A stretch of DNA of 64,000 bases from Niastella sp. (GCA_016710595.1 JADJVM010000008.1:1178001-1242000), one strand, 5' to 3'. Counted from the stretch's first letter, positions 44,299-53,879 are shown. Numbers and translations are program-made. Notes: a model not told the origin generated them from the sequence alone.

Positions 44299-45312
44299 AT
44301 GAGAAGATACCTTTTAATTAGTATTTGTATTTTAATTACGGGCACCCTTACTGCACAGGATCCGCATTTCAGCCAATTTTTTTCATCTCCTTTAACCTTA
44401 AATCCTGCTTTTACAGGAAAGTTTGATGGAATATGGAGAATTGCTGCAAACCACCGGGACCAGTGGCCTTCTATTCCAAAAGCGTATGTAACCACCAGTG
44501 CATCGGTTGATTTCCCCATATTAAAAGGGAAAATACCTGATGGTGATATTTTTGGTGTAGGCCTTTCGGGGGTAAGTGATCAAAGCGCAAACAGTACTTT
44601 AAAATTAAATTATGGCTCTTTATCATTATCCTACCATAAAGCATTGGATGAAGACGGCTACAATACCATTGGCGCCGGCTTCCAGGGTACTTATTCCAGT
44701 ATGACGCTGGATGTTTCTAAATTATATTTTGAAGATGAACTAAGGGCCAATGGATTTCAACAAGGCACTTCACAGGATCTTCCTGCCATCATTGCGGGGG
44801 GCAAAAACAGGAATTATGTAGATGTAAATGCCGGTGTGCTGTATTCAGGATCCAGTAATGGTGAAAATAATTATTACCTCGGCGTTTCTATGTATCATAT
44901 TAACCGGCCAAAAATGAGTTTCTTAGATAAAAGCTGGTATTTAACTGGTCGGGTAACAGTACATGCCGGTGGGCATTTTAAATTGTCTGATGTAGTTTCA
45001 ATAAGTGCTTCTGCCATTCAACAAATGCAAAATAAAGCATCGGAAACCCTGATAGGCGCAGCTTTGGGAGCAAGCCCGAATGCCTCAAGTGAAAATCCTG
45101 TTACCGTTTATCTCGGTTCATGGGTGAGGGTAAAAGATGCTATTATCCCATACTTAGGAATAGAAGTAGGTGGCTTAAGAATAGGAGCCAGCTATGATGT
45201 TAATACCAGTAATTTAAAAGCTGCCACAAGCAGCCGGGGTGGTTCAGAATTTTCTTTAATTTATATTAAACGCCCGCCGGAATATAAAGGCATTCCATGC
45301 CCAAGATTTTAA
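44299..45312 (+). CDS. PorP/SprF-family type IX secretion-associated membrane protein
   Basis: The ATG at 44299 gives 337 residues with a signal peptide (MRRYLLISICILITGTLTAQ). DPHFSQFFSSPLTLNPAFTG and RIAANHRDQWPSI are the classic start of PorP/SprF proteins. The rest is an outer-membrane barrel (YLGVSMYHINRPKMSF, YLGIEVGGLRIGASYDV). PorP/SprF proteins bind surface adhesins such as SprB and link them to the type IX machinery. Here no large adhesin gene is next to it, so it is probably an orphan paralogue or the PorP core subunit encoded alone. Confidence 0.88.
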   Translation: MRRYLLISICILITGTLTAQDPHFSQFFSSPLTLNPAFTGKFDGIWRIAANHRDQWPSIPKAYVTTSASVDFPILKGKIPDGDIFGVGLSGVSDQSANSTLKLNYGSLSLSYHKALDEDGYNTIGAGFQGTYSSMTLDVSKLYFEDELRANGFQQGTSQDLPAIIAGGKNRNYVDVNAGVLYSGSSNGENNYYLGVSMYHINRPKMSFLDKSWYLTGRVTVHAGGHFKLSDVVSISASAIQQMQNKASETLIGAALGASPNASSENPVTVYLGSWVRVKDAIIPYLGIEVGGLRIGASYDVNTSNLKAATSSRGGSEFSLIYIKRPPEYKGIPCPRF

Positions 45313-45313
45313 T

Positions 45314-45925
45314 TTATTTATTGGGGCTGGCACTCACATATTTATTTCCTTTAAGGTAAAAACGATACGGCAATAATGCATCTGCTCCCGCCGATGCAAC
45401 ACCAATGCGTTTACTGATTCCAATTTTTTGAATCGGTATCTTGCTCTCTTCATCTTGATACAACATGATTTCATTTCCTGTGAAATGAATGCCTGAATAT
45501 TTTTTTTGAATACCCATTGCTTTGGCAAGATTTCCCGGGCCACGGGTAAGCGTAACATCCCCCATTTCTTTACCGGTCCGTTCCAGCATGGTTTCAATAC
45601 CCGCTACAGGTTCTACGGCTCTTATTAAAATGGCATCAGGAATTTCTTTTTCATTGGTAACCACATTCAGCATTTGATGCATACCATAGCAGATATAAAT
45701 ATAAACTGTGCCCGCACACATATACATGTGTTCATTGCGGGCGGTTCGCTTTCCATTGTAAGAATGTGAGGCCCTGTCAGTAATACCTTTGTATGCTTCC
45801 GTTTCTACTATTCTCGCTATTGTTAATGCATCATCAATCCGGGTAACCACAAGCATCCCGATTAATTCTTTTGCAATTTGAACCACATCTTTCTTTGTAT
45901 AAAATGATAAAGCTAATTTTTTCAT
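45314..45925 (-). CDS. 3-methyladenine DNA glycosylase (MPG/AAG family)
   Basis: The 203-residue protein has the family features ARIVETEAYKGITDRASHSY, RNEHMYMCAGTVYIYICYGM, VLIRAVEP-like ILIRAVEPVAG and LTRGPGNLAKAMGI. These surround the catalytic Glu (VETEAY) and the intercalating Tyr. The enzyme removes alkylated purines in base excision repair. The coding frame stops 1 nt from the convergent porP stop. The length is normal for bacterial AAG. Confidence 0.9.
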   Translation of the reverse strand: MKKLALSFYTKKDVVQIAKELIGMLVVTRIDDALTIARIVETEAYKGITDRASHSYNGKRTARNEHMYMCAGTVYIYICYGMHQMLNVVTNEKEIPDAILIRAVEPVAGIETMLERTGKEMGDVTLTRGPGNLAKAMGIQKKYSGIHFTGNEIMLYQDEESKIPIQKIGISKRIGVASAGADALLPYRFYLKGNKYVSASPNK

Positions 45926-46035
45926 TTCTTTATTTTATAATCAATAAAAATAAGGATAAGCCATACAAAAATCAATTTCAATATCTTTATCAATTATTAA
46001 GCTATTCAATAAGGATATTGCTTTAATGAATTAGT

Positions 46036-46806
46036 ATGTTAAAAGAAGTTATTATAGCCATACAATCATTTTTTGTTGCACACCGGTTTATTGCAAAACA
46101 CCGTTTATGGAAATGGATTTTAATTCCGGGTATTTGTTATCTCCTGCTTTTCGGCCTTGGCATTTGGTTTTTCTGGATCACCAGCAACAATGTAACACAG
46201 CATATCTTAACACAAACAGGCATCAGGCCCTGGCTGGACACCATGAAGGCAGGATGGCTTAATTTTTTTGTGATTGTGGGACAAATCATCATCTGGATGG
46301 TACTCCTGATGTTTTATTTTTCATTATTCAAATATCTTTTTCTCATTATTGGTTCTCCTATTTTTGCATGGCTTAGCGAAAAAACAGATAGTCTTTTGCA
46401 TGAAAAGGAATTTCCCTTCAGCCTCAATCAATTGGTAAAAGATATTGGCAGGGCCATACAAATTAACCTGAGGAACCTGCTTTGGCAAAGTGTATATTTC
46501 CTTACAATTTTTATTTTAGCTTTTATTCCCTTAGTGGGTTGGATTGCCCCTCTCATTGGGCTTATGGTAGAATTTTTTTATTTCGGGTTTGCGATGCTGG
46601 ATTATAATTTTGAAAGAAATAAGATTTCTCCAAAACAAAGTATTTATATCATTAACAGGCACAAAGGGCTTGCCATCGGAAATGGCCTTGTCTTTTATGC
46701 AATGCATTTAATACCGGTACTGGGTTGGGTATTGGCGCCAAGTTATGCAGTGGTTGCCGCCACATTAAGTATAGAAACTGCAAAGAAAAAAAATATCATT
46801 ATCTAA
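46036..46806 (+). CDS. EI24/CysZ-like integral membrane protein
   Basis: The 256-residue protein has four or more membrane helices (WILIPGICYLLLFGLGIWFF, FFVIVGQIIIWMVLLMFYF, VYFLTIFILAFIPLVGWIA, GLVFYAMHLIPVLGWVLAPS). The motif FVAHRFIAKHRLWKWILIPG, the segment GSPIFAWLSEKTD and the FIPLVGWIAPLIG repeat fit the EI24 domain. CysZ members import sulfate, but the Bacteroidota relatives have no tested function. It abuts the RsmI-like gene with no gap. Confidence 0.8.
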   Translation: MLKEVIIAIQSFFVAHRFIAKHRLWKWILIPGICYLLLFGLGIWFFWITSNNVTQHILTQTGIRPWLDTMKAGWLNFFVIVGQIIIWMVLLMFYFSLFKYLFLIIGSPIFAWLSEKTDSLLHEKEFPFSLNQLVKDIGRAIQINLRNLLWQSVYFLTIFILAFIPLVGWIAPLIGLMVEFFYFGFAMLDYNFERNKISPKQSIYIINRHKGLAIGNGLVFYAMHLIPVLGWVLAPSYAVVAATLSIETAKKKNIII

Positions 46807-47508
46807 ATGTCACAAATTTTTTTAATCCCAGCTTTATTAAGTGACGATGGAATAAATAACATTCCTCCTGAAGTGCTGCCTGCGATAAAAAATTGCCCGG
46901 TACTTTTTGCAGAAAATATAAGAACAGCCCGGCGGTATTTAAAAAAATTAGACCCCACGATCATTATTGATGATTTTGAATGGTTCGAAATTCATAAAGC
47001 AGAACAAGAACAGGTTGCTCATTTTAGATCAAAAATCAATGAAGGCAAAAACATTGGTATCATAAGTGAAGCTGGTTGCCCGGGGGTGGCCGATCCGGGG
47101 CAAATATTGATTGGCATTGCCCAACAAATGAATTGTAAAGTAATTCCCCTTACAGGGCCGAGTTCTATATTACTGGCATTGATGGCAAGTGGTATGAACG
47201 GGCAACAATTTGAATTTGTTGGATACTTGCCTCTGGATTCCAATGAACGATCAAAGAAAATTAAATCACTTGAAGCTGATTCACAATTACACAACAGCAC
47301 TAAAATTTTCATTGAAACACCATACCGCAATCATTCATTATTAGATGCTTTATTAAAAAACTGCCGGCCACAAACCCTGCTTTGTATTGCGGTAAATATT
47401 ACGGCCAAAAAGGAAATGATTAAAACCAAAACCGTCGCCGCATGGAAAAAGGAGGAATTGAATTTACATAAAATCCCTACCATTTTTTTACTCTATAGCG
47501 GTATTTAA
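46807..47508 (+). CDS. RsmI-like SAM-dependent methyltransferase (tetrapyrrole methylase fold)
   Basis: The 233-residue protein contains the SAM-binding ISEAGCPGVADPGQILI, LTGPSSILLALMASGMNGQQ, FEFVGYLP and IFIETPYRN motifs that align with RsmI, the 16S rRNA C1402 2'-O-methyltransferase. It lacks the C-terminal extension of E. coli RsmI and belongs to the shorter version found in Bacteroidota alongside a full RsmI, so the rRNA target is not certain. It directly follows the EI24 gene. Its stop shares TTAA with the convergent gene. Confidence 0.8.
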   Translation: MSQIFLIPALLSDDGINNIPPEVLPAIKNCPVLFAENIRTARRYLKKLDPTIIIDDFEWFEIHKAEQEQVAHFRSKINEGKNIGIISEAGCPGVADPGQILIGIAQQMNCKVIPLTGPSSILLALMASGMNGQQFEFVGYLPLDSNERSKKIKSLEADSQLHNSTKIFIETPYRNHSLLDALLKNCRPQTLLCIAVNITAKKEMIKTKTVAAWKKEELNLHKIPTIFLLYSGI

Positions 47509-47939
47509 GGGTTCCGGTCATCTAACTTCATCTCATCTACAATATACTGGCTTTCTCCACGCCACATAAGGGTTCCGTTTTTTTGTACATAATGTATGCG
47601 TACATTTTTGCCTTCAAAATTTTGCATCAATTTTGCCAGGCTGTCATTGGCCACCGAAAAGAAAAATTTCTCTGAGGCCAATGGAATATTTTTGCTGGAT
47701 ACCACCGTACTTAAGATCAGCTCCCCCTCGTATGTTTTAAATATATTTCCCTTTCTTGAAAACTTTTGCAATAAACCACTACGGTATCCATCGCTATAGG
47801 TGTAATAATATTTCCAATATCCAAATGCAATTGAAAATATGATCAGGAAAAAGAAAAACCACCTCATAAATTTTTTAAAAGCACCAGCTTTTTTGGGTTG
47901 AATTTTCTCTATGCCCTGCTTTACCACTTCTGTTGCCAT
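47505..47939 (-). CDS. Small single-pass membrane protein of unknown function
   Basis: The 144-residue protein has a basic N-terminus (QGIEKIQPKKAGAFKKFM), one membrane helix (WFFFFLIIFSIAFGYWKYYY) and a beta-rich outer domain (DGYRSGLLQKFSRKGNIFKT, EGKNVRIHYVQKNG). The family is conserved in Bacteroidota and is sometimes mislabelled '6-phosphogluconate dehydrogenase'; nothing here supports an enzyme. It is convergent with the RsmI-like gene and lies after the M28 peptidase gene on the same strand, 22 nt away from it. Confidence 0.7.
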   Translation of the reverse strand: MATEVVKQGIEKIQPKKAGAFKKFMRWFFFFLIIFSIAFGYWKYYYTYSDGYRSGLLQKFSRKGNIFKTYEGELILSTVVSSKNIPLASEKFFFSVANDSLAKLMQNFEGKNVRIHYVQKNGTLMWRGESQYIVDEMKLDDRNP

Positions 47940-47961
47940 GTATCTTTTTTTTACTCAATAT

Positions 47962-49332
47962 TTATAATCCATATTCTGACACCAACCATACCATTGCTGC
48001 CATATTTATAGCACCCAATAATAATTCTCTTTTACTTACCGCTTCAAACACATCATTCGCTGCATGATGCAGGTCAAAATATCGTTGGCTGTCTGGCATT
48101 AAACCTGCCAAAGCAGTTCCCAGTTTTCTCAAATGCCCTACATCTGAGCCGGCATGGCCTTCTACAAAATGATAAACACCATATTTATAAAATAAGGGTG
48201 CCCAACTTTTTACTTTTGCAACTTGCGATTCGTTCATTTGCAAACTAAACCCCCTTGGGGTAAAACCGCCTGCATCACTTTCAAGCGCAAAAATATGTTG
48301 TTCTTTAGTTATTTCCGCATGATGCGCATAAGCAATGCCGCCTTTAGAACCATTCTCTTCATTCATAAATAAAACAGCCCTGATGGTTCTCTTTGGCCGC
48401 AAATTTAATTTCTTAAAACAGCGTATGATCTCAATAGATTGAACGCAACCGGCACCATCGTCCTGGGCGCCTTCAGCAAGGTCCCAGCTATCTAAATGGC
48501 CGCCCACGCTTACAATTTGTTCGGGCATTTCTGTACCCCACATTTCACCAATTACATTAAATGATGGTTTATCTGCAAAAAGTTTACAATTTGTTTTTAA
48601 AAATATTTCTGTAGCTGGGTACTTCACCAATTGTGCGCTTAACCATTCAGCATCGGCTGTACTCACTGCAACGGCTGCAATTTTAGGAAAGGAGTCATTA
48701 TACTGTGTGGCGCCAGTATGTGGAAATTGATCAATATTACTAGCTAAGGAACGTACAATCACAGCTTTGGCGCCATACTTTGCTGCTTGTGCCGGGCCGG
48801 ACCGCCTGCCAATACCGCTCTCGCTATATGCTATAAATGTTTCTATATACCGTGGATCCATCGGTATATTAATAAATACAATTTTATTTTTTAATCCGGC
48901 AATACCCAGTTCATGTAAAGCTTCCATGGATTTCACTTCCACAACTTGTGCCTTAACGCCGGCCAATGCTGTAGCAACTGTATTTCCTAAGGCACAAATA
49001 TTTAAATGCCGCTTTTGGTTTCCGGGTAAGTATGCAAAAGCCACTTCTTTGGAGCCACGCTCCCAATGAGTAACCATGCATGGTTGCAAATAAACGGTAT
49101 CAGCTCCCGCTTGTTTTAGCATTTTTACAGTAGCTGCTATTGCGTTGGCCGCATTGGCCGAACCACTAAGCCGGGGCCCGATTTTTTTACATAAATAACG
49201 GAGATTATCATACGCTGTACCGTTCATTAATATTTCATCTGAAATAGATTTTATTATTTTTTCATCCTGTTGCTGGGCACTTGCCGAAGCATAACAGCAT
49301 AGCGCCACAATGAATAGTTTACATAATTTCAT
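47962..49332 (-). CDS. Secreted M28-family zinc aminopeptidase/carboxypeptidase
   Basis: The ATG at 49332 gives 456 residues with a signal peptide (cut after ASASAQ). A PA-like lid domain lies around residues 130-240. The zinc-peptidase core carries the M28 ligands in order: VGGHLDSWD (His, Asp), AQDDGAGC (bridging Asp), NEENGSKGG (catalytic Glu pair), ALESDAGG (Asp) and FDLHHAANDVFE (His). The pattern is intact, so activity is expected. It probably trims peptides in the periplasm or outside the cell. The gene is divergent from bshA. Confidence 0.88.
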   Translation of the reverse strand: MKLCKLFIVALCCYASASAQQQDEKIIKSISDEILMNGTAYDNLRYLCKKIGPRLSGSANAANAIAATVKMLKQAGADTVYLQPCMVTHWERGSKEVAFAYLPGNQKRHLNICALGNTVATALAGVKAQVVEVKSMEALHELGIAGLKNKIVFINIPMDPRYIETFIAYSESGIGRRSGPAQAAKYGAKAVIVRSLASNIDQFPHTGATQYNDSFPKIAAVAVSTADAEWLSAQLVKYPATEIFLKTNCKLFADKPSFNVIGEMWGTEMPEQIVSVGGHLDSWDLAEGAQDDGAGCVQSIEIIRCFKKLNLRPKRTIRAVLFMNEENGSKGGIAYAHHAEITKEQHIFALESDAGGFTPRGFSLQMNESQVAKVKSWAPLFYKYGVYHFVEGHAGSDVGHLRKLGTALAGLMPDSQRYFDLHHAANDVFEAVSKRELLLGAINMAAMVWLVSEYGL

Positions 49333-49493
49333 AAACACTAAAATTAAACAATCCGCTTCTTTATTTTAAAATTATTTAATCCGGCTATCAAATTTTATAT
49401 GATTAAATGATAACAACATAAAACAGCTACCAGGAGATTAAAAAAGCGGATACTGTGAAATCATTAAATTGCATCCATATTAATCATATTTGT

Positions 49494-50612
49494 ATGAATA
49501 TAGCCATTGTTTGCTATCCTACTTTTGGTGGAAGCGGTGTATTAGCAACAGAACTGGGAAAAGCTTTAGCAGAAAAGGACCATAATGTTCATTTTATTAC
49601 ATACCAGCAACCCGTTAGGTTAAATGGGTTTCATGCGAATATCTTTTATCATGAAGTAAGGGTGCCCACTTATCCATTATTTGATTTTCCACCTTATGAA
49701 ACAGCACTCGCCAGTACTATGGTAGATGTAGTAAACAATTATGATATAAACCTGCTGCATGTTCATTATGCCATACCACATGCTTCTGCGGCCTATATGG
49801 CAAAACAAATTTTAGCAGCACAGGGAAAGAGGATTCCCGTTATTACTACTTTACACGGTACCGATATTACACTGGTAGGGCGGGACAAAACGTATCGGCC
49901 GGTGGTTACTTTTTCTATGGAAGAGAGTGATGCGCTGACAGCCGTTTCCGAAAACCTAAAAAGTGAAACTTATAAAAATTTTAATATTAAAAAAGAGATT
50001 GAAGTTATTTACAACTTTGTAGATGTTGCACGCTTTAATCGCAAACCGGTAGATGCATTTAAAAAATTAATTGCGCCCAAAGGAGAAAAAATATTGGTGC
50101 ATGCCTCCAATTTTAGAAAGGTAAAACGGGTAGAAGATGTAGTAAAAGTATTTTTAGAAGTAAATAAAAAGATACCCTCTAAGTTACTGATGATTGGTGA
50201 CGGCCCCGAACGGCATTCAATTGAAGCGATGATAAGAGATTGTGAAGATTGCAGTGAAATAAAATTACTGGGTAAGCAAGAGCAGATGGAAGATATTTTA
50301 CCCATTTCCGATTTATTCTTACTTACAAGTGAATATGAAAGTTTCGGCCTTGCCGCATTGGAAGCGATGGCAGCCGAAGTACCTGTAATTGCTACCAATG
50401 CCGGTGGCTTACCCGAAATCATCATAAATGGCTATTGCGGGTACATGAGCAACATCGGCGATACGGCAGATATGGCCGCCCATGCAATCAGTATTTTAGG
50501 AAATGAAAAGACACATCAACAGTTCAGAAAAAATGCACTGGAACAAGCCTTAAAATTTGATATTCAAAATATAGTACCTCAATATGAAGCGCTCTACCAA
50601 AAAGTAATTTGA
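49494..50612 (+). CDS. bshA: N-acetyl-alpha-D-glucosaminyl L-malate synthase BshA
   Basis: I choose the ATG at 49494 (372 residues), since MNIAIVCYPTFGGSGVLATE is the usual N-terminus. Other BshA hallmarks are HEVRVPTYPLFDFPPYETAL, HVHYAIPHASAAYMAKQIL, TLHGTDITLVG and the GT-B donor site SEYESFGLAALEAMA. BshA transfers GlcNAc from UDP-GlcNAc to L-malate, the first step of bacillithiol synthesis. bshB and bshC are not in the window. The gene stops 7 nt before the convergent EnvC-like gene. Confidence 0.93.
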   Translation: MNIAIVCYPTFGGSGVLATELGKALAEKDHNVHFITYQQPVRLNGFHANIFYHEVRVPTYPLFDFPPYETALASTMVDVVNNYDINLLHVHYAIPHASAAYMAKQILAAQGKRIPVITTLHGTDITLVGRDKTYRPVVTFSMEESDALTAVSENLKSETYKNFNIKKEIEVIYNFVDVARFNRKPVDAFKKLIAPKGEKILVHASNFRKVKRVEDVVKVFLEVNKKIPSKLLMIGDGPERHSIEAMIRDCEDCSEIKLLGKQEQMEDILPISDLFLLTSEYESFGLAALEAMAAEVPVIATNAGGLPEIIINGYCGYMSNIGDTADMAAHAISILGNEKTHQQFRKNALEQALKFDIQNIVPQYEALYQKVI

Positions 50613-50619
50613 TGCTATT

Positions 50620-51942
50620 TTATTTACGCTTCATCCAGCTTTCAGCATCTACAAATCCTTTGTCGGTATTCATATAAAAGTCTATAGCTCCTTCTCCATC
50701 ATAATTAGCTGCCACACGGCCTATCACTTGTCCTCTCTTTATTTGCTGGCCTTTGGAAACAGAAATATTACTTAAGTTGGTATAAGTAGTAAAATATTTT
50801 CCATGTTGTACAATTACAAAAGGCTGCTCATCATTAGCCACAACAGATATCACTTCTCCATCAAATACTGCTTTTACCGGTGAGCCGATGTTAGTTGCAA
50901 TGGTAGTACAGGTAATTACAAGGTCGCCACCACTGGGCAATTTATTATTTCCATAATGCATTAGCACATATCCATTATCTACAGGCCAGGGCAATGCACC
51001 CCTGTTTTTTTCAAAACTGGCATTTAATGCCACTGCTTCTGCAGTATTTAATAATACGTTTTCGGGCTTATTTACTGACTTTACTTCTTTAGTAACTTCC
51101 GGTTTGGTAGTGGCAGTTGCTGATGTAGTACTTGCCGTTGCATTTTTCTCAGCCAGCTTTTTTTCTTCCTTACGCTTACGTTCTGCCTCTGCTGCTTTTG
51201 CCAGTTGCTCTTTACGGGCATCATCCTGTGCTTTTTTAATGGCTGCTGTAATGGCGTTTGATACTTTTTTCATTTGCCGTTGTTTGGCTGCCATTTGGGT
51301 ATTCAATTGTTTTCCCTGTTTCTTTAACTCAGCTAAAATGCGGTCTTTTTCCTGTTGTTGTTTTTCCAATGCACTCATTTCTTTGCTTTGCTCATTGAGA
51401 GTTGACCGCTTTTTTACTTTAGCACCGCCCAAATCTTCAATCCGTTTACGGCGGAGCTCCTGGGTACGTAAAATATTTTGACCTTGCATTTCCCGGTAAT
51501 TTCTATAACTTTTTAAATAGGCAATCCTTTTAATAGCATCATTAAAATTATCAGCAGAAAAAATGAAATTTAATACATCGTAACTGCTCCTGTTTTTATA
51601 GGCATACACCATGCTCTTGGCATATTCGTCTTTAAGGGTATCCAACAACCTGTCGTACCTGTTGATGTCTCTTTGAATACTGTAAATATTATTATCTAAT
51701 ATACGCAGGTCTTTATTAACATTTTCAATCACCCGATTCTGAAGGGAAACTTTATTATTGATAAGACGCCATTGTAGTAAATTCTCTTTTGTTTTAGATT
51801 TATTGGCATTTAGAAGTTTCTCGGTTTCGTTGATTTCCTTCTTTAGCTGATTGCGCTGGTACTCTAATTCTTCACGGGTTTGCGAAAAACCAGAAACAGC
51901 AATATTTATAAAAATAACTAAGAAAAGAAATTTATTGAGCAT
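50620..51942 (-). CDS. EnvC-like murein hydrolase activator with degenerate M23 (LytM) domain
   Basis: The 440-residue protein has a signal peptide (cut near VSGFSQ), a long coiled coil (about 22-260, YQRNQLKKEINETEKLLNA, AEAERKRKEEKKLAEKNA), a low-complexity linker, and a C-terminal LytM domain (PVKAVFDGEVISVVAND, VIVQHGKYFTTYTNLSNISV, KGQQIKRGQVIGRV). The zinc-binding HxxxD histidine is missing (GGDLVITC), and the last HxH has become AIDFYM. It therefore resembles non-catalytic activators such as EnvC, which switch on amidases during cell division. It follows the DUF4292 gene in the ispF-dut operon. Confidence 0.88.
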   Translation of the reverse strand: MLNKFLFLVIFINIAVSGFSQTREELEYQRNQLKKEINETEKLLNANKSKTKENLLQWRLINNKVSLQNRVIENVNKDLRILDNNIYSIQRDINRYDRLLDTLKDEYAKSMVYAYKNRSSYDVLNFIFSADNFNDAIKRIAYLKSYRNYREMQGQNILRTQELRRKRIEDLGGAKVKKRSTLNEQSKEMSALEKQQQEKDRILAELKKQGKQLNTQMAAKQRQMKKVSNAITAAIKKAQDDARKEQLAKAAEAERKRKEEKKLAEKNATASTTSATATTKPEVTKEVKSVNKPENVLLNTAEAVALNASFEKNRGALPWPVDNGYVLMHYGNNKLPSGGDLVITCTTIATNIGSPVKAVFDGEVISVVANDEQPFVIVQHGKYFTTYTNLSNISVSKGQQIKRGQVIGRVAANYDGEGAIDFYMNTDKGFVDAESWMKRK

Positions 51943-52019
51943 AGCCTGGATTTTTGGAATTTATAAGTAATCCTGTTAAAAAGGGTCACCCTACGTTTCT
52001 AAAAAAATAAAAATAAGGA

Positions 52020-52835
52020 TTATTTACGTGTATAGTTTTTCGGAATATTAAACTGTACCGATAATTGTTTGTTAAACTCTACTTGCTTAAACTCCATTCG
52101 TATATCTAATTTATTTTTTTCTGATACAAATATTTGCCGATACCTGGCAAACCAATTATTATTTATGAATTCATAATTATCATAACTAATATCTGCAGTA
52201 CGGTTGCGGGTCATATCTGCATCATCTAATTTAGAATGTAGCATCAGGTATTTATCAGAACTGAGCGTTAGCAGATTTTTAAAATTATCAGTGATAGATG
52301 AAACGGCTATATAATTATCATGTATCCTAAGCTGGGCGTCCTTTTCATTAAAAAAAACGGGGTTCCCCAGCATAAAATCCTGTAGTGTTTCAAAATCAAA
52401 TGGAATATCCGTTACTTCCTGCAAATAATCTAGTGTCCTATATTGTACTTCCTTGTTTTGCTTATTGAGTAAAATCACTTTTTCGGGAGTTACTAAAACC
52501 CGGTACACTTCTATATTTAAAAAAGTTGCCGTTAATGATATCCAGATAGCACTATCTTTTATCATTCGTACCACTGCCGTGATATCCGGTTGCTTACCAT
52601 TCGCATTTTCTATTTCTACTTTTATTTTGGCATTAAGTGTATTAAAATCTATATGGTGATTTTGAATTTGATCTATTACTTGTTGGTTAAGCAATGAATC
52701 GTTACTTACCTGCGGCCTTATTGCCTGAGAACTATCTCTTGGTGCAATGGCAGTATTTATTTTTTTAGCTGTTTTACAGTTTGAAGCTAAAACTACGAGT
52801 GCCACCAGGCATACCAAATTAATTATCTTCTTCAT
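52020..52835 (-). CDS. DUF4292 lipoprotein
   Basis: The ATG at 52835 gives 271 residues, starting with the lipoprotein signal MKKIINLVCLVALVVLASNC. The DUF4292 domain spans most of the protein: HHIDFNTLNAKIKVEIENAN, VVRMIKDSAIWISLTATFLN, EVYRVLVTPEKVILLNKQNK and FDFETLQDFMLGNPVFFNEK. It has the half-barrel look of LolB/LolA-like carriers. It is widespread in Bacteroidota next to an EnvC-like gene, as here, so a role in lipoprotein or envelope assembly is likely but not proven. It begins 13 nt after dut. Confidence 0.85.
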   Translation of the reverse strand: MKKIINLVCLVALVVLASNCKTAKKINTAIAPRDSSQAIRPQVSNDSLLNQQVIDQIQNHHIDFNTLNAKIKVEIENANGKQPDITAVVRMIKDSAIWISLTATFLNIEVYRVLVTPEKVILLNKQNKEVQYRTLDYLQEVTDIPFDFETLQDFMLGNPVFFNEKDAQLRIHDNYIAVSSITDNFKNLLTLSSDKYLMLHSKLDDADMTRNRTADISYDNYEFINNNWFARYRQIFVSEKNKLDIRMEFKQVEFNKQLSVQFNIPKNYTRK

Positions 52836-52848
52836 TCTATTTTTTAAA

Positions 52849-53298
52849 TTATGAACCTGTGTGGCCAAAACCCCCAGCCTGTCTTTTTGTTTCTTCAAGT
52901 TTATTTGCCACTATCCAAACTGCCTTTTCTACAGTAGCCAATACCATTTGAGCAATCCGTTCTCCTGTTTGTAAGACCTGGGTTTGATCGCTGAGATTAA
53001 TAAGTAAAATTTTAATTTCTCCCCGGTAATCACTATCTATGGTTCCAGGTGTATTTAAGCAGGTAATCCCTTTATGCAATGCCAAACCACTTCTTGGCCT
53101 TATTTGAACTTCGAAACCTATAGGAATTTCTATAAATAACCCGGTTGGTATTAAAACACGTTCAAGCGGTTTTAGTTCTAATTGTGGTAGATCAAGATGT
53201 GCACACACATCCATACCCGATGCCCCTTCTGTAATATACCGGGGCAATTCATTGTTTGAGTGATTGATGATCTTTATTTCAACTTTATTATTCGGCAT
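52849..53298 (-). CDS. dut: dUTP diphosphatase
   Basis: The 149-residue protein has all five dUTPase motifs: EGASGMDVCA (I), RPRSGLALHKGI (II), LNTPGTIDSDYRGEI (III), GERIAQMVLA (IV) and the C-terminal Arg/Gly/Phe arm RQAGGFGHTGS (V). The trimeric enzyme hydrolyses dUTP to dUMP, keeping uracil out of DNA and feeding thymidylate synthesis. It lies 15 nt after ispF in the same operon. Confidence 0.95.
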   Translation of the reverse strand: MPNNKVEIKIINHSNNELPRYITEGASGMDVCAHLDLPQLELKPLERVLIPTGLFIEIPIGFEVQIRPRSGLALHKGITCLNTPGTIDSDYRGEIKILLINLSDQTQVLQTGERIAQMVLATVEKAVWIVANKLEETKRQAGGFGHTGS

Positions 53299-53313
53299 GA
53301 TAAAGAGCGTGGT

Positions 53314-53793
53314 TTAAGCTTTTGTTAATAACGCATTAGCAAAGGCAAATACCCCTTCTTCCCTGCCTGCAAAGCCCAGCCTTTCGGTAGTTGTAGCTTT
53401 TATTGAGACATCATCTGTAGTAAGTTCTAAAATATCTGAAATGGTTTTAGCCATGGCCGGTGCATAAGGCATTATTTTAGGAAGTTCCAGGCAAATTGTA
53501 GAGTCAATATTTACAACTTTGTACCCTTTTTTATGAATGAGCGCATACGTTTCCTTTAATAATATTTTACTGTCGATGCCATTAAACCGTTCATCAGTAT
53601 TTGGAAAATGAAACCCAATATCACCAAGCGCCAGGGCCCCCAGCAAAGCATCGCAAATTGCATGAAGCAATACATCGGCATCACTAAAGCCAACAGCTCC
53701 TTTTGTATGATGAACCTGTACACCGCCCAGCCAAAGCGCTTTTCCCTGTTCTAAACGATGAAAATCTATTCCAAAACCAATTCTATAACTCAT
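53314..53793 (-). CDS. ispF: 2-C-methyl-D-erythritol 2,4-cyclodiphosphate synthase (IspF)
   Basis: The 159-residue protein has the zinc ligands GIDFHRLEQG (Asp8, His10) and a later His in DADVLLHAICDALLGAL, plus DIGFHFPNTDERFNGIDS and KATTTERLGFAGREEGV. IspF forms the cyclodiphosphate in the MEP isoprenoid route. It is the first gene of the ispF-dut-DUF4292-EnvC operon and begins just after the porV terminator. Confidence 0.95.
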   Translation of the reverse strand: MSYRIGFGIDFHRLEQGKALWLGGVQVHHTKGAVGFSDADVLLHAICDALLGALALGDIGFHFPNTDERFNGIDSKILLKETYALIHKKGYKVVNIDSTICLELPKIMPYAPAMAKTISDILELTTDDVSIKATTTERLGFAGREEGVFAFANALLTKA

Positions 53794-53820
53794 GGCGCAA
53801 AGGTGCGGAAAAGCAGGGAT

Positions 53821-53856
53821 AAAAAAAACAAACAGCGCCCCTATTTAGGAGCGCTG
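53821..53856 (-). terminator. Rho-independent terminator of porV
   Basis: On the minus strand CAGCGCTCC pairs with GGGGCGCTG around TAAATA (one G-T pair), followed by TTTGTTTTTTTT. It lies 24 nt after the porV stop. Confidence 0.88.
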
Positions 53857-53879
53857 CCGATATAAAAATAAATTTAAAA

